DNA of 64,000 bases from Macrolepiota albuminosa (lineage: Eukaryota > Basidiomycota > Agaricomycetes > Agaricales > Agaricaceae), in the NCBI GenBank assembly GCA_027475525.1, contig JAMWFC010000086.1, forward strand, positions 575,622 to 639,621, read 5' to 3'. The translations under genes were made by a program, and so were the position numbers. A model generated the notes under the pieces. That model saw only the letters and a program-made list of their open reading frames with translations. It did not search any database and was not told the DNA's origin. Below, piece by piece: positions 13,165 to 25,728 of this stretch (positions are counted from its first letter, which is position 1; every line of letters starts with the position of its first letter).

Positions 13165-15000
13165 TCAGTAAGAGCTTTTCTGAGTGGAAACTTCTAGGTC
13201 GGCGGGACCCGACTCGGCATCTTTCTCCCTGACTGTTTGCTCAATAACAGATCTCCGCCCTTCCAGCCCTCCTTCATACCCAAACCACGTAAAACGGCGA
13301 CAATGAGGGCCTCTTACAAGGAGGAAAAGCAGTTGTAACCCGTACAGGCCCATGTTTAGGCCAGCGTCCGATCTCCAGCCATTCTTAACGAAAACTTTGG
13401 TACCCACAGAAGTTCCCATGACTTGACCGATGAAGAACTGAGGAGTCGTCGGTTCAAAAAGAGTCTGGAACATAGGAAATTACATACCGAGATTAACATG
13501 ATTGAGTTGAGTCTCGCACGAGCCTTGTCAGAGATACTTGAGGTTGTAAGCGTTTTGACTGCATCTCAAAGGCTCGTTTTCCCTTACCTAAATACAGCCA
13601 TAGATATACATACCTGCGTCGTTTGGCGAAACAAATCCGTACCAAGTATCGCAATCACAACAGCCGCGATGTTTATTCCGCCAGCGCCCGTCTGGATAGC
13701 TTGGAAAGAGAGAAGGAACAGGAGATTGACGAGTATGCCATGCCAAGGGAACAGTTTGTCCATCCATCTTCCAAAAACGGGCACCAAAGCAACTCCAAGC
13801 ATTCCAGCGAGGCCAAATAGACCTATCACCAGTCTGCAAAATCGTTAAGCACTTATTCTGTCTGGGTGACGAATTTTACGTACGTGGAATAATTGTAAGG
13901 TGGGCCGTCAAGCAAAAATGTAAGGGTCACCCAGAGGTTGGCAAAACATGCACTACCAAGGAGGTTGATGAGGCAGACTTGGATGAGCAAAGGTTCCGTG
14001 ACAGAATATTTCGCCATGGACCACAAAATATTCCAGTACGTCAAATCATCGTTTTTCGCCGGGTAATCAGGAAGGACAAAGTAACCTCCAACCAGTACAA
14101 ATGCTTGGGCTCCGATCGCTGTGTAGTATACAACTCGCCATGTCGTTATATCCGCGATTACACCTGCAAGGACACGGGCGACGAGGATCCCAAATAGGAA
14201 TCCTGAGAGGACGATAGATATTGCAGAAGCGCGACGATTTGGAGGGGCGAGATCTGCAGCTAAGGGAAGGAGTATTTGAGGTACAACTGAGGACATTCCA
14301 ACCAGAAAGGAAAGGACCTCGAAGGCGATGAGATCCTTTGTGACAGCTAATCCAATGCTTAAGGTCATGGCCAGGAAGGTCAGGCTCAGGATTAGCTGCC
14401 GTCGTCGAACGAGGTCTCCGACAGGTGCGATGAAGAGCAGACCTGCAGCGTAACTGTAATGCCGTGTTAATTTCGTCTTCAAGTAGCAGGAAATATTACT
14501 CGCCCAGCTTGGGTGAGCGTTGGGATGCTGTCAAGCCCAAGTCAGTATTCGATCCTACCAAAACACGGACTGGGTAAAAACAAAAAACCTTGAAACTTGA
14601 TTATTCGAAACATTGAAAGTTTCGGCGAATTGTACTATTAGAGGAATTCAGATCACTTGGACAGTTGACGATTGAAATGGCCGCGTACTGAGGAGGGGTT
14701 GGCAATAATACAAATTCGCTACGACTTCGCAACAATCATCAGCCTTCAACCCTTACAGAATACGTATTACTCACGAAACGTGCCTGCAAACCCAAACGAC
14801 AGGTTCATGAGCAACCCAAAGTCGAAAGGCGCCTCTGGATCATAACGAAGCCTTTGTGGAATTGGTATCAACCCAAAATCTTTCTTTATCTGGGTATTAC
14901 TTGAAGTCTTGGGTCTAGATACGTCCTTTTCATTACAAGTCGGAATGTTAGCCTCATGATCAAGAGGGGCCGAAGGACGACTTGGACCGGGGACGACCAT
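13165..15000 (-). CDS. Major facilitator superfamily transporter
   Basis: Integral membrane secondary transporter, probably in the plasma membrane, roughly 490 residues over eight exons. Exon 1 (14775-15000) is a hydrophilic N-terminal tail ending in LLMNLSFGFAGTF. Next come NLYYCQPLL, then ETFNVSNNQVS, then the main exon with AGYAAGLLFIAPVGDLVRRR, which carries the MFS motif A-like GDLVRRR. Later exons hold LVIGLFGLAGMLGVALVPVF and ISDKARARLNSIMLIS, ending in a charged cytosolic tail to the stop at 13165. All junctions keep frame. One intron begins GC (GCGAGT, near 14505), a rare but used donor type. The sequence resembles bacterial-type drug/sugar exporters of the MFS_1 group. Substrate cannot be inferred, and nothing in the neighbourhood forms a metabolic cluster with it. 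Confidence 0.8.
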
Positions 15001-15395
15001 ACAAGAGTATCGAGATGAAGACGAAAGCGAAATCCTGAGCCTGAAGATACATTGCCAACGAGAAAACCTGCACTCTTTTGCCTCGAGTGATCGTTGACAG
15101 CGGAATGGCCGAAGGAACGTTGCGTTTCATATTTATGTCACTGAATGGAAGGCCGTTGCTCTGAACTCAGTAAAAAAGTCATAGAAAGGCTAAAAGGTTA
15201 AGGGAAAGTTAAAAAGGGCACACAAAACACTGATTTCAGTTGGTAACACCTACAAGAGTAAGTTATGTACCCAAAAATTCTTCATATCGAGCTCGAGAAA
15301 ATTTCAGAAGATCTTATTAGTACAAATCTACAGATGATTTAATGAATGAGCTAAAGCACATGGATTCCATACACGTCAACAGCAAATAGGAAGAC

Positions 15396-17630
15396 TCAGA
15401 AATCAACCTCGAGCCAATCTTCATCTCTATTGCGAACGATAGGATGCTCAGAAACGGATTCATCAGCCTCACGAAAAGTCAAAACGAAGCCTTCTGGTTC
15501 GACATCAGCGCATTGAATCGAGGCGGTAAGCTCAGTACTTTTGCTCAGAGTCGGTGAGCCTTCCAGCGATGGAGTGGGAAACTCAACGGCTGTTTCGATC
15601 GGCATATCGACGGGTATGGTATTTTCATGATCACCTATGATCGCGTTGGCGTTGGAAGGGGTGGTAGATGCTGTTTCAAGTACGGATGACGGGGAAGAGG
15701 TGGATAGGCCAGGTTCTGCATCACCTGAGAAGCTATTTGTGGTTGAGGCGATTAGAACGGGAGAAGGGATGACGGAGTCGGTGACTTCGACAGGGACAGG
15801 GTTGATAGTTTGAGCAGACGAAGGTGGAAAATCAACAACTGAGGTAGCGTCTGAAAACTCCAGTCTATCCTCAAGAGTGGCCTGAGTAGAATCATTGCCA
15901 TGGGTAGAGGCGGAAACGGTCCATGCAGATGAATCATCTAAGATGCTGACCGTCGTGATAGCGGGAGACAAGACTTTTTGCTCAATAATCTCGGGGAGCG
16001 GACCAGAAACCACATCGGCACGATCGTCAAACCTATTTTGATTCGCGCCATCATCTTCCCGCTCACTGAGACTTTCACTCTCATCGAGCCCCAACCCCAG
16101 CACCGCACCATTATCCTCACCCTCATTGTCCGCCTTCCCCGCCTTGTCCGCCAGAAGTTCCAAAACACTGACCCTCCGCCGCCCTTCCACGTCCCTCTCC
16201 AGCTCCTCCAGAGCCCGCTCAACACTCTTCACAACCTCCCTCCTGCTCTTCCTCACATCATCATCACCAAGACTCTCTATTTCATCCAACTGCTCAAGAA
16301 GCACCGTCAATGCTTGCTCGTATGAGCGAACGGGGCGGTTGAGAGGGGAGTAGGTCAGGTGGTCCGTTGCGCTTGCTGATTCTGTGTCCGAGTCAGACGC
16401 GGACATGGAGAGGGCGGAGGGGGGAGGAGAGGTCGAGGGAAGGAAGTCGAGTTCAACGGGAAGAGTGAAGTTTTCTTTAAGAGCGTTGAAGCTGGTTTGG
16501 ATATTGCGAATTTTGTCAAAGGAGGAGATTTCGGCGGGGGAGGGATCGGCGGTGGAATTGTCGGCGGAAGGGGTGGTAAACGCAGATGGGAGTGTGTTTA
16601 ATTCGCCTTCAGAAGGTGTAGTTTCATGAGGGACACCAGAAGCTGATCTTGCCTCACCTTCTGAGGCTGGTGTAGTCCTTACATCAGGCACAGGGGAACG
16701 GCTAGAAGTATGAAAGACATTGGCGAAACCGCTTTTTCCAGGCGAGTCACACTCGCACTGTGTCTCTGCACGAGGAGGAACAGCCTCCGAGATAGATTCC
16801 GTTCGGCGGCTGCGGGCAGTGGGAGTATCGCAAAATTTGGCGAACCCTAGTAAAAGTTCATCATTGGACATTGCCTCGACAGATTGTGGTTTTGAGATAG
16901 ACATGGCCTGGCAAAGAGGTATACTTTTCAGTTGCTCGTTGTCCCATGAAAGATGGCGCCGCGTATGGAAGGGATGTTTAAAGGCTAAAGGGTGAGGTCG
17001 CCGGGATGAACGAGCTCGTCTAGAGAAGGACGAAGTAGGGACAAGCAGTGGTTTTACCCTTGTAAAATAATGCACATCGTCGAGTGACGACGGATTCCAT
17101 GATTCCTGCAAAGCATGTCAGCAGCTGAAATCGTGTGCCGTACTAGTTGTGAGAAGGTACCTACAAGGCGAGGATTGGGCGCTGCTTCGGTATAATACGT
17201 GCAAGGGCACATGCTTGAAGCCTAAGAGCCGTTAAGGTATAGAAATGAAATAAAGAGAGGTACTCACCAAGCCATCGCAGCGACAACGATCATGTCCAGC
17301 TTGAACAGCTTGCTGCTCGGCGAGATTGATCATATAAGGATAGTCTTCCTGGTACGCGCCAAAATTGTACAAGCCACAAGTCTGATTAGCATCCCCTGAG
17401 AAATATTGAGCAAGACGGCGAAGTTGATATTCCTGTTGATGTAATTGTAGCTCTCTGAGGCGACGGGCAAGAACTTCCTTCTCTCGCTCGACAGCCTTGA
17501 AAGCGAGATAGCTCGCTTCAGCAGCGCTGAGGTTCACTAGAGCATCTAAATATTGCTCTCGAGCGCTAGGCATGTATGGTGCCGGAGCAGGAGGACACAA
17601 AGTAAAAAGGCGAGGCATGTCAAGAAACAT
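15396..17630 (-). CDS. BAG-domain protein (Hsp70 co-chaperone-like)
   Basis: Likely binds the Hsp70 ATPase domain and acts as a nucleotide-exchange co-chaperone. Two exons, 17268-17630 and 15396-17105, joined at phase 0 give about 690 residues. The N-terminal exon has a charged helical stretch (FKAVEREKEVLARRL, about residues 43-57) likely to form a coiled coil. The BAG-like helix bundle is at about residues 385-440: VRSYEQALTVLLEQLDEIE followed by VRKSRREVVKSVERALEELE. The rest is low-complexity, rich in Ser, Thr, Pro and acidic residues, and is probably disordered. The C-terminus is acidic (NRDEDWLEVDF). The ATG at 17630 was taken as start; a second Met four codons on is equally possible. 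Long overlapping frames on the plus strand at 15978-16995 are shadows of this biased coding sequence. Confidence 0.72.
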
Positions 17631-19162
17631 GAAGGGAATAAGAGAGGACGAATCGAAAGAGAAACCGTGGGGGGGTTGCGAGAAACATCCTTTTAGCCAA
17701 GATGTTATATATGCACAGCGAATGGATAAGTAAGCCTGAGTGCCAATGACTTGTGAGTTTACTCAGCGCAGTAGAAAGCACAAGAAGGCTGTGAAAAGTT
17801 ACCGAAGGTTCTCGACCGATCCCGAAAAAAAAGTGACCAACCTTCGATCAACAATCACGTGACTAGGTCAACCGAGGCCTCAAATCTTTTGACAGTTCAT
17901 CCTAGGTCTCCGAATACCTCTTTTTGTTGTCGTTTGAGTTCGTTCTCAGGCTCATTCCTCACTTCTTCAAAGCTTCAGCATCTTGAAATTGTGCGTCTGC
18001 AGGTGGGTAACCTCACAGCTTACCTACCTATCGAACACGCTCTGAGCAGCTCGTCGTTAAACTCCACCTCCTTTTCATTATATGGACTTCTCACTCTAGC
18101 CCAGTCCTGATCTTTTATGATGTGTTCTTACGCCTTAGCATCGCCCATGAAGTAACTGAAGGGTGGGAATTGGTATTGACACCAGTACGACAAGTTACTC
18201 CTTTGCACTCGAACTCGGCTCGGACTCTGCAGGCAAATCCTAAAACGGCATGGCTCTCAAACATTCTCTAGTCGGTCATACACCTGCTGTTGAAGATGCG
18301 TCTTTTGCTCTGGTAATTGTGGTGAGTCTTCCCTTCTATGGCTTGTGTAAATCTTGTGCACTACTGTCGTTTGTTACGTCAAGCTGGGCCAAACTACATC
18401 TGATGCGTAATTCTGATGCAGGTAGACTAGTCCTGGCACCTATCTGAGGAGCCCAAATGATGGCAGGTCTGGTCCAATATTCATATGGAACGCTTGCATA
18501 TTGTGAGACCATGGGGACTTGAAAAGGAGTGAGATGGTGCTACTGCTCGTCCGAACCTCGTCGAAGAGAATATTCTTTTTCTGCGGAAGAGCTTGGATGA
18601 CTCCGTGTTGCCCAGCATGTCTGGAAGTGCTTAAATGGACTGCTATAATTCACGGTTGCTTCCCAAGGCAGGGACAAGGGACAGTACGCAGGCTCCAGAC
18701 TTGCATAATACATAGAATAAGATAGAGTTCAGATACGACCGATGTCTTTGCTTGGGTGAATGCTTTGTTACGAGGTGAGCTTGTTCTACCAGGAAATCAC
18801 CCTATGAAATGCATGATTTCTTACATGTATATCAAACTTTCACTGGACACCTACCGTTCCACAGGTTGTACGCGAGTCGAATGCTTTAATAAATATTGAT
18901 TTGGCATGGTGATACTCAGACACGTCCACAGTAGGATGACCAATGTGCCACCATGAGTGTATTTGAAGCCTGATTCTTGGTGATTTGAACCCTCTCAACT
19001 CTGCAATATAGGGACAATAATCGCCATACACAAGTCTGAAAAATATCGACGGCTGGGAAAGTTCACACCATGGAATCTTTTATTCCGAGTATCCAAGCGA
19101 CTATCTCAGCTTTGTTAAAACGACATCTGTAACTACAGCCTACAAGTGTAATTCCTTGGAAA
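17631..19162. other. Intergenic, no supported gene
   Basis: The left part is the divergent promoter side of the BAG gene. Plus-strand ORFs at 17859, 18250 and 18519 have no motif and no good splice continuation. Confidence 0.45.
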
Positions 19163-19974
19163 TCAAGTTTCCGTTGGGTCTGGAGCGACGAGCATGAAGG
19201 TTCCAGCAATCGGGTCTCCAAGTCCTGTAGCCGCCGCAAATGAGCTGATATTGAAAAGATCGATGGCCGTAGTAGAATTGACGAGTGTCTGGTCATTGAA
19301 CGCTGCAGGCTGGTTGAACAAAAGGAAAATATATCTAAGATACAAAACGACGGATCGCATGATGAGGGAACATTACAATGCTGTCGGAAAAAAACACACC
19401 GGTGAGCATCAGAACCAGCTGGAGGAGTGGGCTGGCGGAATTGAGAGATTGCAGCGGTCCTGTTCACAAGAACTTGAACGTGGTTGACTGGAAGAGCTTC
19501 GGCAAAGAAGTTGGGGCCCAGGAAGTGTCGAATTTGAGCTTCCGAAGGGTCTTGTGGGGTTGGCGCGTCGGGGTCAACGGTAGCAATAACAAAAGGGCCT
19601 TTGCCCACGTCGCCTATGACGCCGAATCTTGGTGGACCGGCAGTCGCTGTTCAGAGCGCAAGGCCGTGAGCATGGGAACCTTGTCTTCTGTACTAATTAA
19701 TGCTGACCATTCCTAGGTAAGTGTTCACCTGCATGAAGGGTGATCGGTCGGGCTGTGGGCTCAGGGAAAGTGACTTCAAGGAGTGCCCTTGGGTTGAAAT
19801 TGATGAACAAGTCAGACGGGATCTGGTCTAGGGTTGATTGGAGGTGGATTTTCTCTAGGAGTTGAGGCTTACTGAGGCAGCCTCAAAGGCTCGTTTCACA
19901 ACGGCCAGACTGAGGTCTTGGCTTACAGCCAATCCAGCGAAAGACAGAAGAATGAGATTCAGCGAGCGGACCAT
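19163..19974 (-). CDS. Secreted PEBP-like protein, paralogue 1
   Basis: Phosphatidylethanolamine-binding-protein fold (OV-16/TFS1-like), which in fungi includes carboxypeptidase Y inhibitors; here it has a signal peptide (MVRSLNLILLSFAGLAVSQ), so it is probably secreted. Four exons. Exon 1 ends RAFEAAS and joins at phase 0 to IPSDLFINFNPRALLEVTF. The third exon holds the family motif VDPDAPTPQDP followed by IRHFLGPNF. The HR of SDAHR is split across the last intron and continues YIFLLFNQP, matching the GxHR-YIFL core of the family. The end is GDPIAGTFMLVAPDPTET. All junctions keep frame, about 212 residues, so it appears functional. Its paralogue is at 28014-28809 in the opposite orientation. 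Ligand is unknown. Confidence 0.85.
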
Positions 19975-20019
19975 GGTATGAACTGTGTCAGAAATGTGTG
20001 AATATTACTTTGCCCATCT

Positions 20020-20026
20020 TATATGG
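20020..20026 (-). promoter_or_regulatory. TATA box of PEBP-like paralogue 1
   Basis: ATATAAG on the minus strand about 46 bp before the ATG at 19974, matching the spacing seen for paralogue 2. Confidence 0.5.
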
Positions 20027-20694
20027 CTGACTCTAAGGGACCGATCGTGTGCTTGAGAGTGTATCGCGTGGTTGTTTGACACAGAATTCAGAAAGCAGAA
20101 TGATGGGGAACCACGTCTGTGTGAGGATTTGTATCGTCATCTCATAGCAACTACCGAAAATAAGACTACAAAAGATACACAGTCACCATAAGACATTGGA
20201 GCAAGTTGTGTGACACATGTGGAAGTATCTGCAGAGGATCTCCCACGAGCGAACAACACTGGATCGGAAGAACTGACAAAGCCAGTGTGTAACTGTTGAG
20301 TCGAAAGATGAAAAGTAAAAATAAACTTCTGAAGATTGACTATAATAGACTTGGATGACACAACAAGAAAAGTTTTGCTTCGCTAAGGATAGCCTCTGGT
20401 TTATTGATCCGGACTCGTGTATGGTATGTTGGCAAGCGTCAGATTGATGTAGAGGGTGTATTTTCCAGTATTAACGGTCGGTAAGAAAGGACGTTTGAAG
20501 ATGATTTAACAGCGATGAGGACCTGAAAAACAGTCGTTTGCGTATTATGTGTGGCGATATAACCATAATTGTCATAATTACCTCCTTTCCCTGTGTAATC
20601 TTAGTCTGTTCCAGTAAGTTGAAAGTCACTCTGGTTGACTTGTCTTGACCTGTGCGTTTGTGAATTCCATCACCCAATAGTATAATAAACTTTG

Positions 20695-22315
20695 CGCAGG
20701 TTGCGATGGGGTACTTAAATGGTGTATGAATATGCAATGATGTAGAAAGCGATGATAGCATCAGTGAAGTGGATGAGAAGTCATACAGTCAACAAAGCAG
20801 ATGAGCCAAGTGACATATCTGAAATAGACTTTGTCCGACAGATGTCCATGTCTTGAGTTCGGCTTTCGTAGGTACAGTCCTGCTTAGTATCAAAAGGTAA
20901 CAATACGGAGCCAACCATTGTTGGAGATCCATAAGAGACATCCTGTGTAACCTCTGTTTGGAACATCTCTATTCCATCCAGATTTAAAGGTTCTGGCAGG
21001 CCGGGCTGCAGATCAGCAACCCACCGAGTCATTCGAGCTTGAAACACAGAGTCAGTTTCATCCACGACGAATTCGTCTGCATCATCATCAGCTCTGTCTT
21101 CATCCTCACAGTCGGGAATGAAAGTGACGGAGTCTATAGGGCGTAGCGCGATCTTGTCCACAAAAGTATCTGGATATCTTGTGCGTAATATGACTTGTCC
21201 GGGCGATCCCTCAACATCAGCACCTGAGTGATCGATGAAATTTGTAGGAATAGACAAAGTCATCCATAAATCATATATGTCCCGGCAGATCACATCAGTA
21301 GATGCATATTTAAGGAAGTATGGTTCGTATCCTTTTTCTTTTCGTATGTCGATCACTACGAGCTCGTGCTTCATGACCTTCCTGTACAAGTCGAAAACAA
21401 CATAGTGTGGTTGTACCTGGAGACGTAGGACGGGTAACGTGGTGTAAGGGAATATATGCTCTTGAGGCAAGGCATCGGGTGATGAACTTTCCTCGACAAG
21501 ACGTGGAATAATGCCACTCATACCGGGTAGAGGTACAAAAACATAGTCAAAAGCACTCATGCCTTCATACACGGTCTGAGTAACCATTATAAGGTTGCAT
21601 CACTTTACTAGCGATTAAGACACGCACCTCAATCGGTTTCTCAACACTGAAATCCGTGTTAATGATCATTTCAAGTAACGGCTCATCCAATGGAAGCAGA
21701 GCCCAGAGATCCAACTCGAACGTACGACGGAGTTCCGGCGTGACTGAAAAGTATTGAAACCAACATACCTTCAGGCGGCACACAACTTACGATGTATCGT
21801 ACTGGCCTCTAAGTTTGAGTCCAACGTTCTGTACTTGCGACCCCACATATATTCAAGCCTCATTAACTAGGAAAGGTCATGGTGAGCGACGACTTAAAAC
21901 CCTTTCTCCGGACTCAGCGTATCTTCCTCCAACGTCCATGGACGCAACAAGTTGCATGCTTCGACCGCGCCCGTTTCGAGCGACACAACGCATTCTTTTC
22001 GCATATTGTCCGGTGTCCGTTAAGAACATCCAAACTACCTACTCCCTGCCGACCCGGTACCTATAGACGCTAGTGACAGAGATCGAGGAGCCTTAGTGTC
22101 TGTCACTGTGGTGGGATCAAGTAAGGCTGAAAGTGAAGAGGTCGTGAAAATGTATGCGGGTACACGTGATTACCGAGCAAGCTGATCTGTCCCTGTCAAC
22201 ACTCCCTCTCCAGGAGAAATTTTCTATTGGTTGTCAGGTCAATAAATATTAACCATCTACCAGCTCTCCTACATACTATAGCTAAGCAACCCCTCGTGGA
22301 GGCTACCTCATGGTT
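20695..22315. repeat. Segmental duplication, copy 1
   Basis: This block is near-identical to 23225-24570 plus 25585-25735. It starts just after the minus-strand gene end and covers the gene, its introns and upstream sequence through the common text CCCTCGTGGAGG. Differences are mostly single bases. A further diverged relic of the 5' edge (TTGACCTGTGCG...) occurs at 22622-22680 and again at 20641-20690, suggesting more than one round of duplication. Confidence 0.85.
20781..22004 (-). pseudogene. HNH_2-like family protein, copy 1 (splice donor lost)
   Basis: Same family as 23321-24554. Exons by comparison: 21918-22004, 21791-21866, 21628-21743, 20781-21575. The recognisable HNH-type region is MRKECVVSLETGAVEACNLL, then LEYMWG and WALLPLDEPLL. 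The catalytic His positions of HNH_2 are replaced: CNLL stands where relatives have C-H, and PELRRTF stands where relatives have LH-xxFD. The donor after exon 1 reads CT instead of GT (base at 21917), whereas the sister copy has GTGAGT, so normal splicing is probably lost. An extra T near 21593 that looks like a frameshift lies inside the third intron and is harmless. The function of the long acidic C-terminal region (about residues 95-357) is unknown. Confidence 0.6.
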
Positions 22316-23224
22316 GTACGGGCAAACATAACCATAATATTAAAACCAAGCATAGGGAATCCAAAAAATACAAAATGTTGTGATTCTTAGTTATGTTTGA
22401 ATCTCGCTGGAACCGTGCTCGAGGTGGAACGATGTGGCAGTGAGAGATCTATTGCTGATGTACAGCGTATTTGACAGGATTAGCAGGCAGGTGTTAAAAA
22501 GGCCGACTTGTTGCCATCGGGCTTCCTCCCTCATCAAGTGCCTTCTTTCTTTCATCTCACATCGCTCATTCGTGATGTCCACATGGTCTGATGGATTCCT
22601 CTTCAGGAGTTGTATATACTTGCCTTGACCTGTGCGCTCGTAAATTCCACCACCCAATGGTATCATAAACTTTGTAACTGAGGAGGATGGCACGAAAACA
22701 AAAACACCATTCTTTGGCAGGTGGGAGCGGGAAACAGCGGGGAAGTTATTATTCAATATTGTGTAAATATATGATTGCGAATGCATCGAATGAATAGCTC
22801 GGATCATTGGCCTTCAGCTCCATCACAAAGGGGAAACCTCCGCAGCATTGTCCCTTGGTCCATTCGAGCATTCTCAACTTGAAAAGAGGTTATCTGGGTC
22901 CCCAGTTTTTTCGCTGCTGGCCGGGTCGTCCTCCAAGAGCCGAAGGATGCAGGAGGTAGTAGGGTAACGCGACGTTCCGCTTTGGCAGCTCCTTGATGGA
23001 AAAGCGCGACTCAGTCCTGGGTGTTGTTTACGCATTCTGTCCAGCAGATACATAATCAACGCAGACAAGCCAAAGCAGTCGCAAGAGTGCAACACGTCAG
23101 AATTTGTACACACCGTGAGGATGAAGTTGATAACATCAACACCTATTATTTTGTGACTTTCTTTCGACGGCCATCTCATTATTGGTACGTCGTATGTGAC
23201 AGTGCTGCAGTAAAATGGAAAGTG
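22316..23224. other. Spacer between duplicated HNH_2-like copies
   Basis: Contains a diverged relic of the duplication edge (22622-22680) and ORFs at 22391-22807 and 22874-23179 with no recognisable motif. No gene called. Confidence 0.4.
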
Positions 23225-23320
23225 GTGCAGGTTGTAATGAAGATGAGACGGTGCTTAGATGGTATATGAGTATGCAATGATGTAGAAAGCGATGATAGCA
23301 TCAGTGAAGTGGATGAGAAA

Positions 23321-24554
23321 TCATATAGTCAACAAAGCAGATGAGCCAAGTGACATATCTGAAATAGACTTTGTCCGACAGATGTCCATGTCTTGAGTTG
23401 GGCTTTCATAGGTACAGTCCGGCTTAGTATCAACAGGTAACAATATGGAGCCAACCATTGTTGGAGATCCATCAGAGACATCCTGTGTAACCTCTGTTTG
23501 GAACATCTCTATTCCATCCAGATTCAAAGGTTCTGGCAGGCCGGGCTGCAGATCAGCAACCCACCGAGTCATTCGAGCTTGAAACGCGGAGTCAGTTTCA
23601 TCCACGACGAATTCGTCTGCATCATCATCAGCTCTGTCTTCTCCATCCTCACAGTCGGGAATGAAAGTGACGGAGTCTATAGGGCGTAGCGCGATCTTGT
23701 CCACAAAACTATCTGGATATCTTGTGCGTAATATGACTGGTTCTTGCGATCCCTCGGCATCATCACCTGAGTGATCGATGAAACTTGTAGGAATGGACAA
23801 AGTCATCCACAGATCGTGTATGGCCCGGCAAGTTACATCAGCAAATGCATATTTAAGAAAATATGGTTCGTATCCTTTTTCTTCTCGTATGTCGATCACT
23901 ACGAGCTCGTGCTTTATGATTTTCCTGTACAAGTCGAAAACAACATAATGTGGTTGAACCTCGAGGTGTAGGACGGGTAACGTGGTGTAAGGGAATATAT
24001 GCTCTTGAGGCAAGGCATCGGGCGATGAACTTTCCTCGATACGGCGTGGGATAATACCACTCATACCGGGTAGGGGAACAAAAACATAGTCAAAAACATT
24101 CATGCCTTCGTATACGGTCTGAGTGACCATTATAGGTTGCATCACTTTACTAGCGATTAAGACACGCACCTCAATCGGTTTCTCAACACTGAAATCCGTG
24201 TTAATGATCATTTCAAGTAACGGCTCATCCAATGGAAGCAGAGCCCAGAGATCCAACTCGAACGTACGACGGAGTTCCGGCGTTACTGAAAAGTATTGAA
24301 ACCAACCAACCAACATACTTTCAGGCGGCACACAACTTACGATGTATCGTGCTGGCCTCTAAGTTTGAGTCCAACGTTCTGTACTTGCGACCCCACATAT
24401 ACTCAAGTCTCATTAGCTAGGAAAGGTCATGGTGAGCAGCAACTTAAAACCCTTTCTCCGGACTCACCGTATCTTCCTCCAACGTCCATGGACGCAACAA
24501 GTTGCATGCTTCGACCGCGCCCGTTTCGAGCGATACAATGCATTCTTTTCGCAT
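23321..24554 (-). CDS. HNH_2-like family protein, copy 2 (apparently intact)
   Basis: Four exons (24468-24554, 24341-24416, 24170-24285, 23321-24118) with GT-AG borders give 358 residues. The N-terminal ~95 residues resemble the fungal HNH_2 endonuclease-like domain (ECIVSLETGAVEACNLLR, LEYMWGRKY, FELDLWALLPLDEPLL), but both expected active-site His are replaced, so nuclease activity is unlikely. A following segment has PIE-TVYEG, VFDYVFVPLPGMSG and LPVLHLEVQPHYVVFDL, shared with the third family member. The C-terminal third is acidic (DGEDRADDDADEFVVDETD) and probably disordered. Exon lengths of 76 and 116 bp are identical to those of the gene at 25729-27211, confirming homology. The role is unknown; such families are expanded and poorly studied in Agaricomycetes. 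Confidence 0.68.
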
Positions 24555-24585
24555 ATGGTCCGGTGTCCGTTAAGAATATTAAACA

Positions 24586-25584
24586 GAACAAACAAAGAAA
24601 CCTTTCAAAGTGTTGGGTGAATTAACAACATCACGTGACCGCATCGTCCAACACTTGATTTATTTTTTTTTTGGTGTAGCGTTTATGGTGGTTGGGCGGC
24701 TGGCATCACCGATGCCTCTGCGCGACCCGCTGATGTTACAGGGAATAAACCCCGTTTGTGGTACGCCTAACATACACCCCGAGGAAATGCGTTTACGCAC
24801 TGCGTGTGTCCAGCAATTCCGAAGCTCTTGATGCGTAACTGTGTGGGGAGAGACAGCCTGTTTCCTCCTCTATTGAGTTGCATGCCTTGCACTCGCATTC
24901 ATCGGTCGGTCTATGGTCAGGGAGCATCAGCGCTTCTGCATCCCCCACCGTCAGGACTTTGTGATTTTCTCTCAGGCAGGTGCTCACTCCATGGTTCAGA
25001 TAGCGGATTTTGCGGTCCGCGTCACTATGGTACCATATTGGTCTCAGCCTTTGCAAGTCCTTGCTGATGACTTCTGGCCTCACTCCGAACTTCTTTGCGG
25101 TCTGGTGAAGGGACAGAATGTCTTCGTTGAGGCCCGTCCTCGATCTCCTCATCGGCTTCCAGGATTGTAGGAAAGCATTTATCCTCGCGCTCAGGTCCAC
25201 ATGCCGTTCAGATGCGGGAACATTTAGTGCTATCAGGGTATCCACCAGACTGGCCCACAGAGGACGATCTGGGCCTAGGTTGAGGTACAACTTGAGCCAC
25301 ATTACATCGATGGCTTCGTTTCTTGCTTTTATATCCAGGAGAGCTCTGCCCCCTTCCTTCTGAGGTGCAAATAAGACATGATCACCTACTGGGGCCCTTT
25401 TATTATTCCAAATGGAGGCCCTAATCTTCCTTGTTAGTTCTCGTTCGACTACCTCTGGCATTCTCTGGACTTGTGTTAAGTACTGAGTGATGCCACCTAC
25501 GACCATCTGGATTATCAGGCGCCTTCCTTCCAGAGTAGGGTGGCTCATTTCCCACCTCTTGAGGTAGTGGTCAAGAAAATGCAT
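24586..25584 (-). mobile_element. LINE-like (non-LTR) retrotransposon fragment
   Basis: Minus-strand frame 24793-25584 (263 codons) resembles the region C-terminal to reverse transcriptase in fungal LINEs: HPTLEGRRLIIQMVVGGITQ, RKIRASIWNNKRAP, GRALLDIKARNEAIDVMWLK, then a Cys-bearing tail (ECECKACNS). The RT catalytic part is absent, so it is a truncated piece. An A-rich stretch on the minus strand at about 24659-24672 may be the 3' tail. It lies where copy 1 of the flanking duplication is uninterrupted, so it arrived after (or only in) copy 2. Borders are approximate. Confidence 0.65.
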
Positions 25585-25728
25585 GCGTGTACTGATTACC
25601 GAGTAAGCTGATAATACATGACCGTCATCTCCAGGAGAAATTTCTATAGGTTGTCAGGTCAATAGATATTAACCATCTACTAGCTCTCCTACATACTACA
25701 TACTAAGCAACCCCTCGTGGAGGTTACC

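Noticed and set aside
15978..16995. Long plus-strand ORFs opposite the BAG-domain gene
   Set aside because: They are antisense shadows of a low-complexity coding sequence; no motif, and the minus-strand frame is far longer and has a recognisable domain and a clean intron.
21590..21600. Apparent frameshift in HNH_2-like copy 1
   Set aside because: The extra T lies in the 52-bp third intron, which splices from GTGCGT to CTCAG in both copies, so the protein is unaffected.
22874..23179. Minus-strand ORF resembling a kinase tail
   Set aside because: No kinase motif could be found; similarity was only impressionistic.
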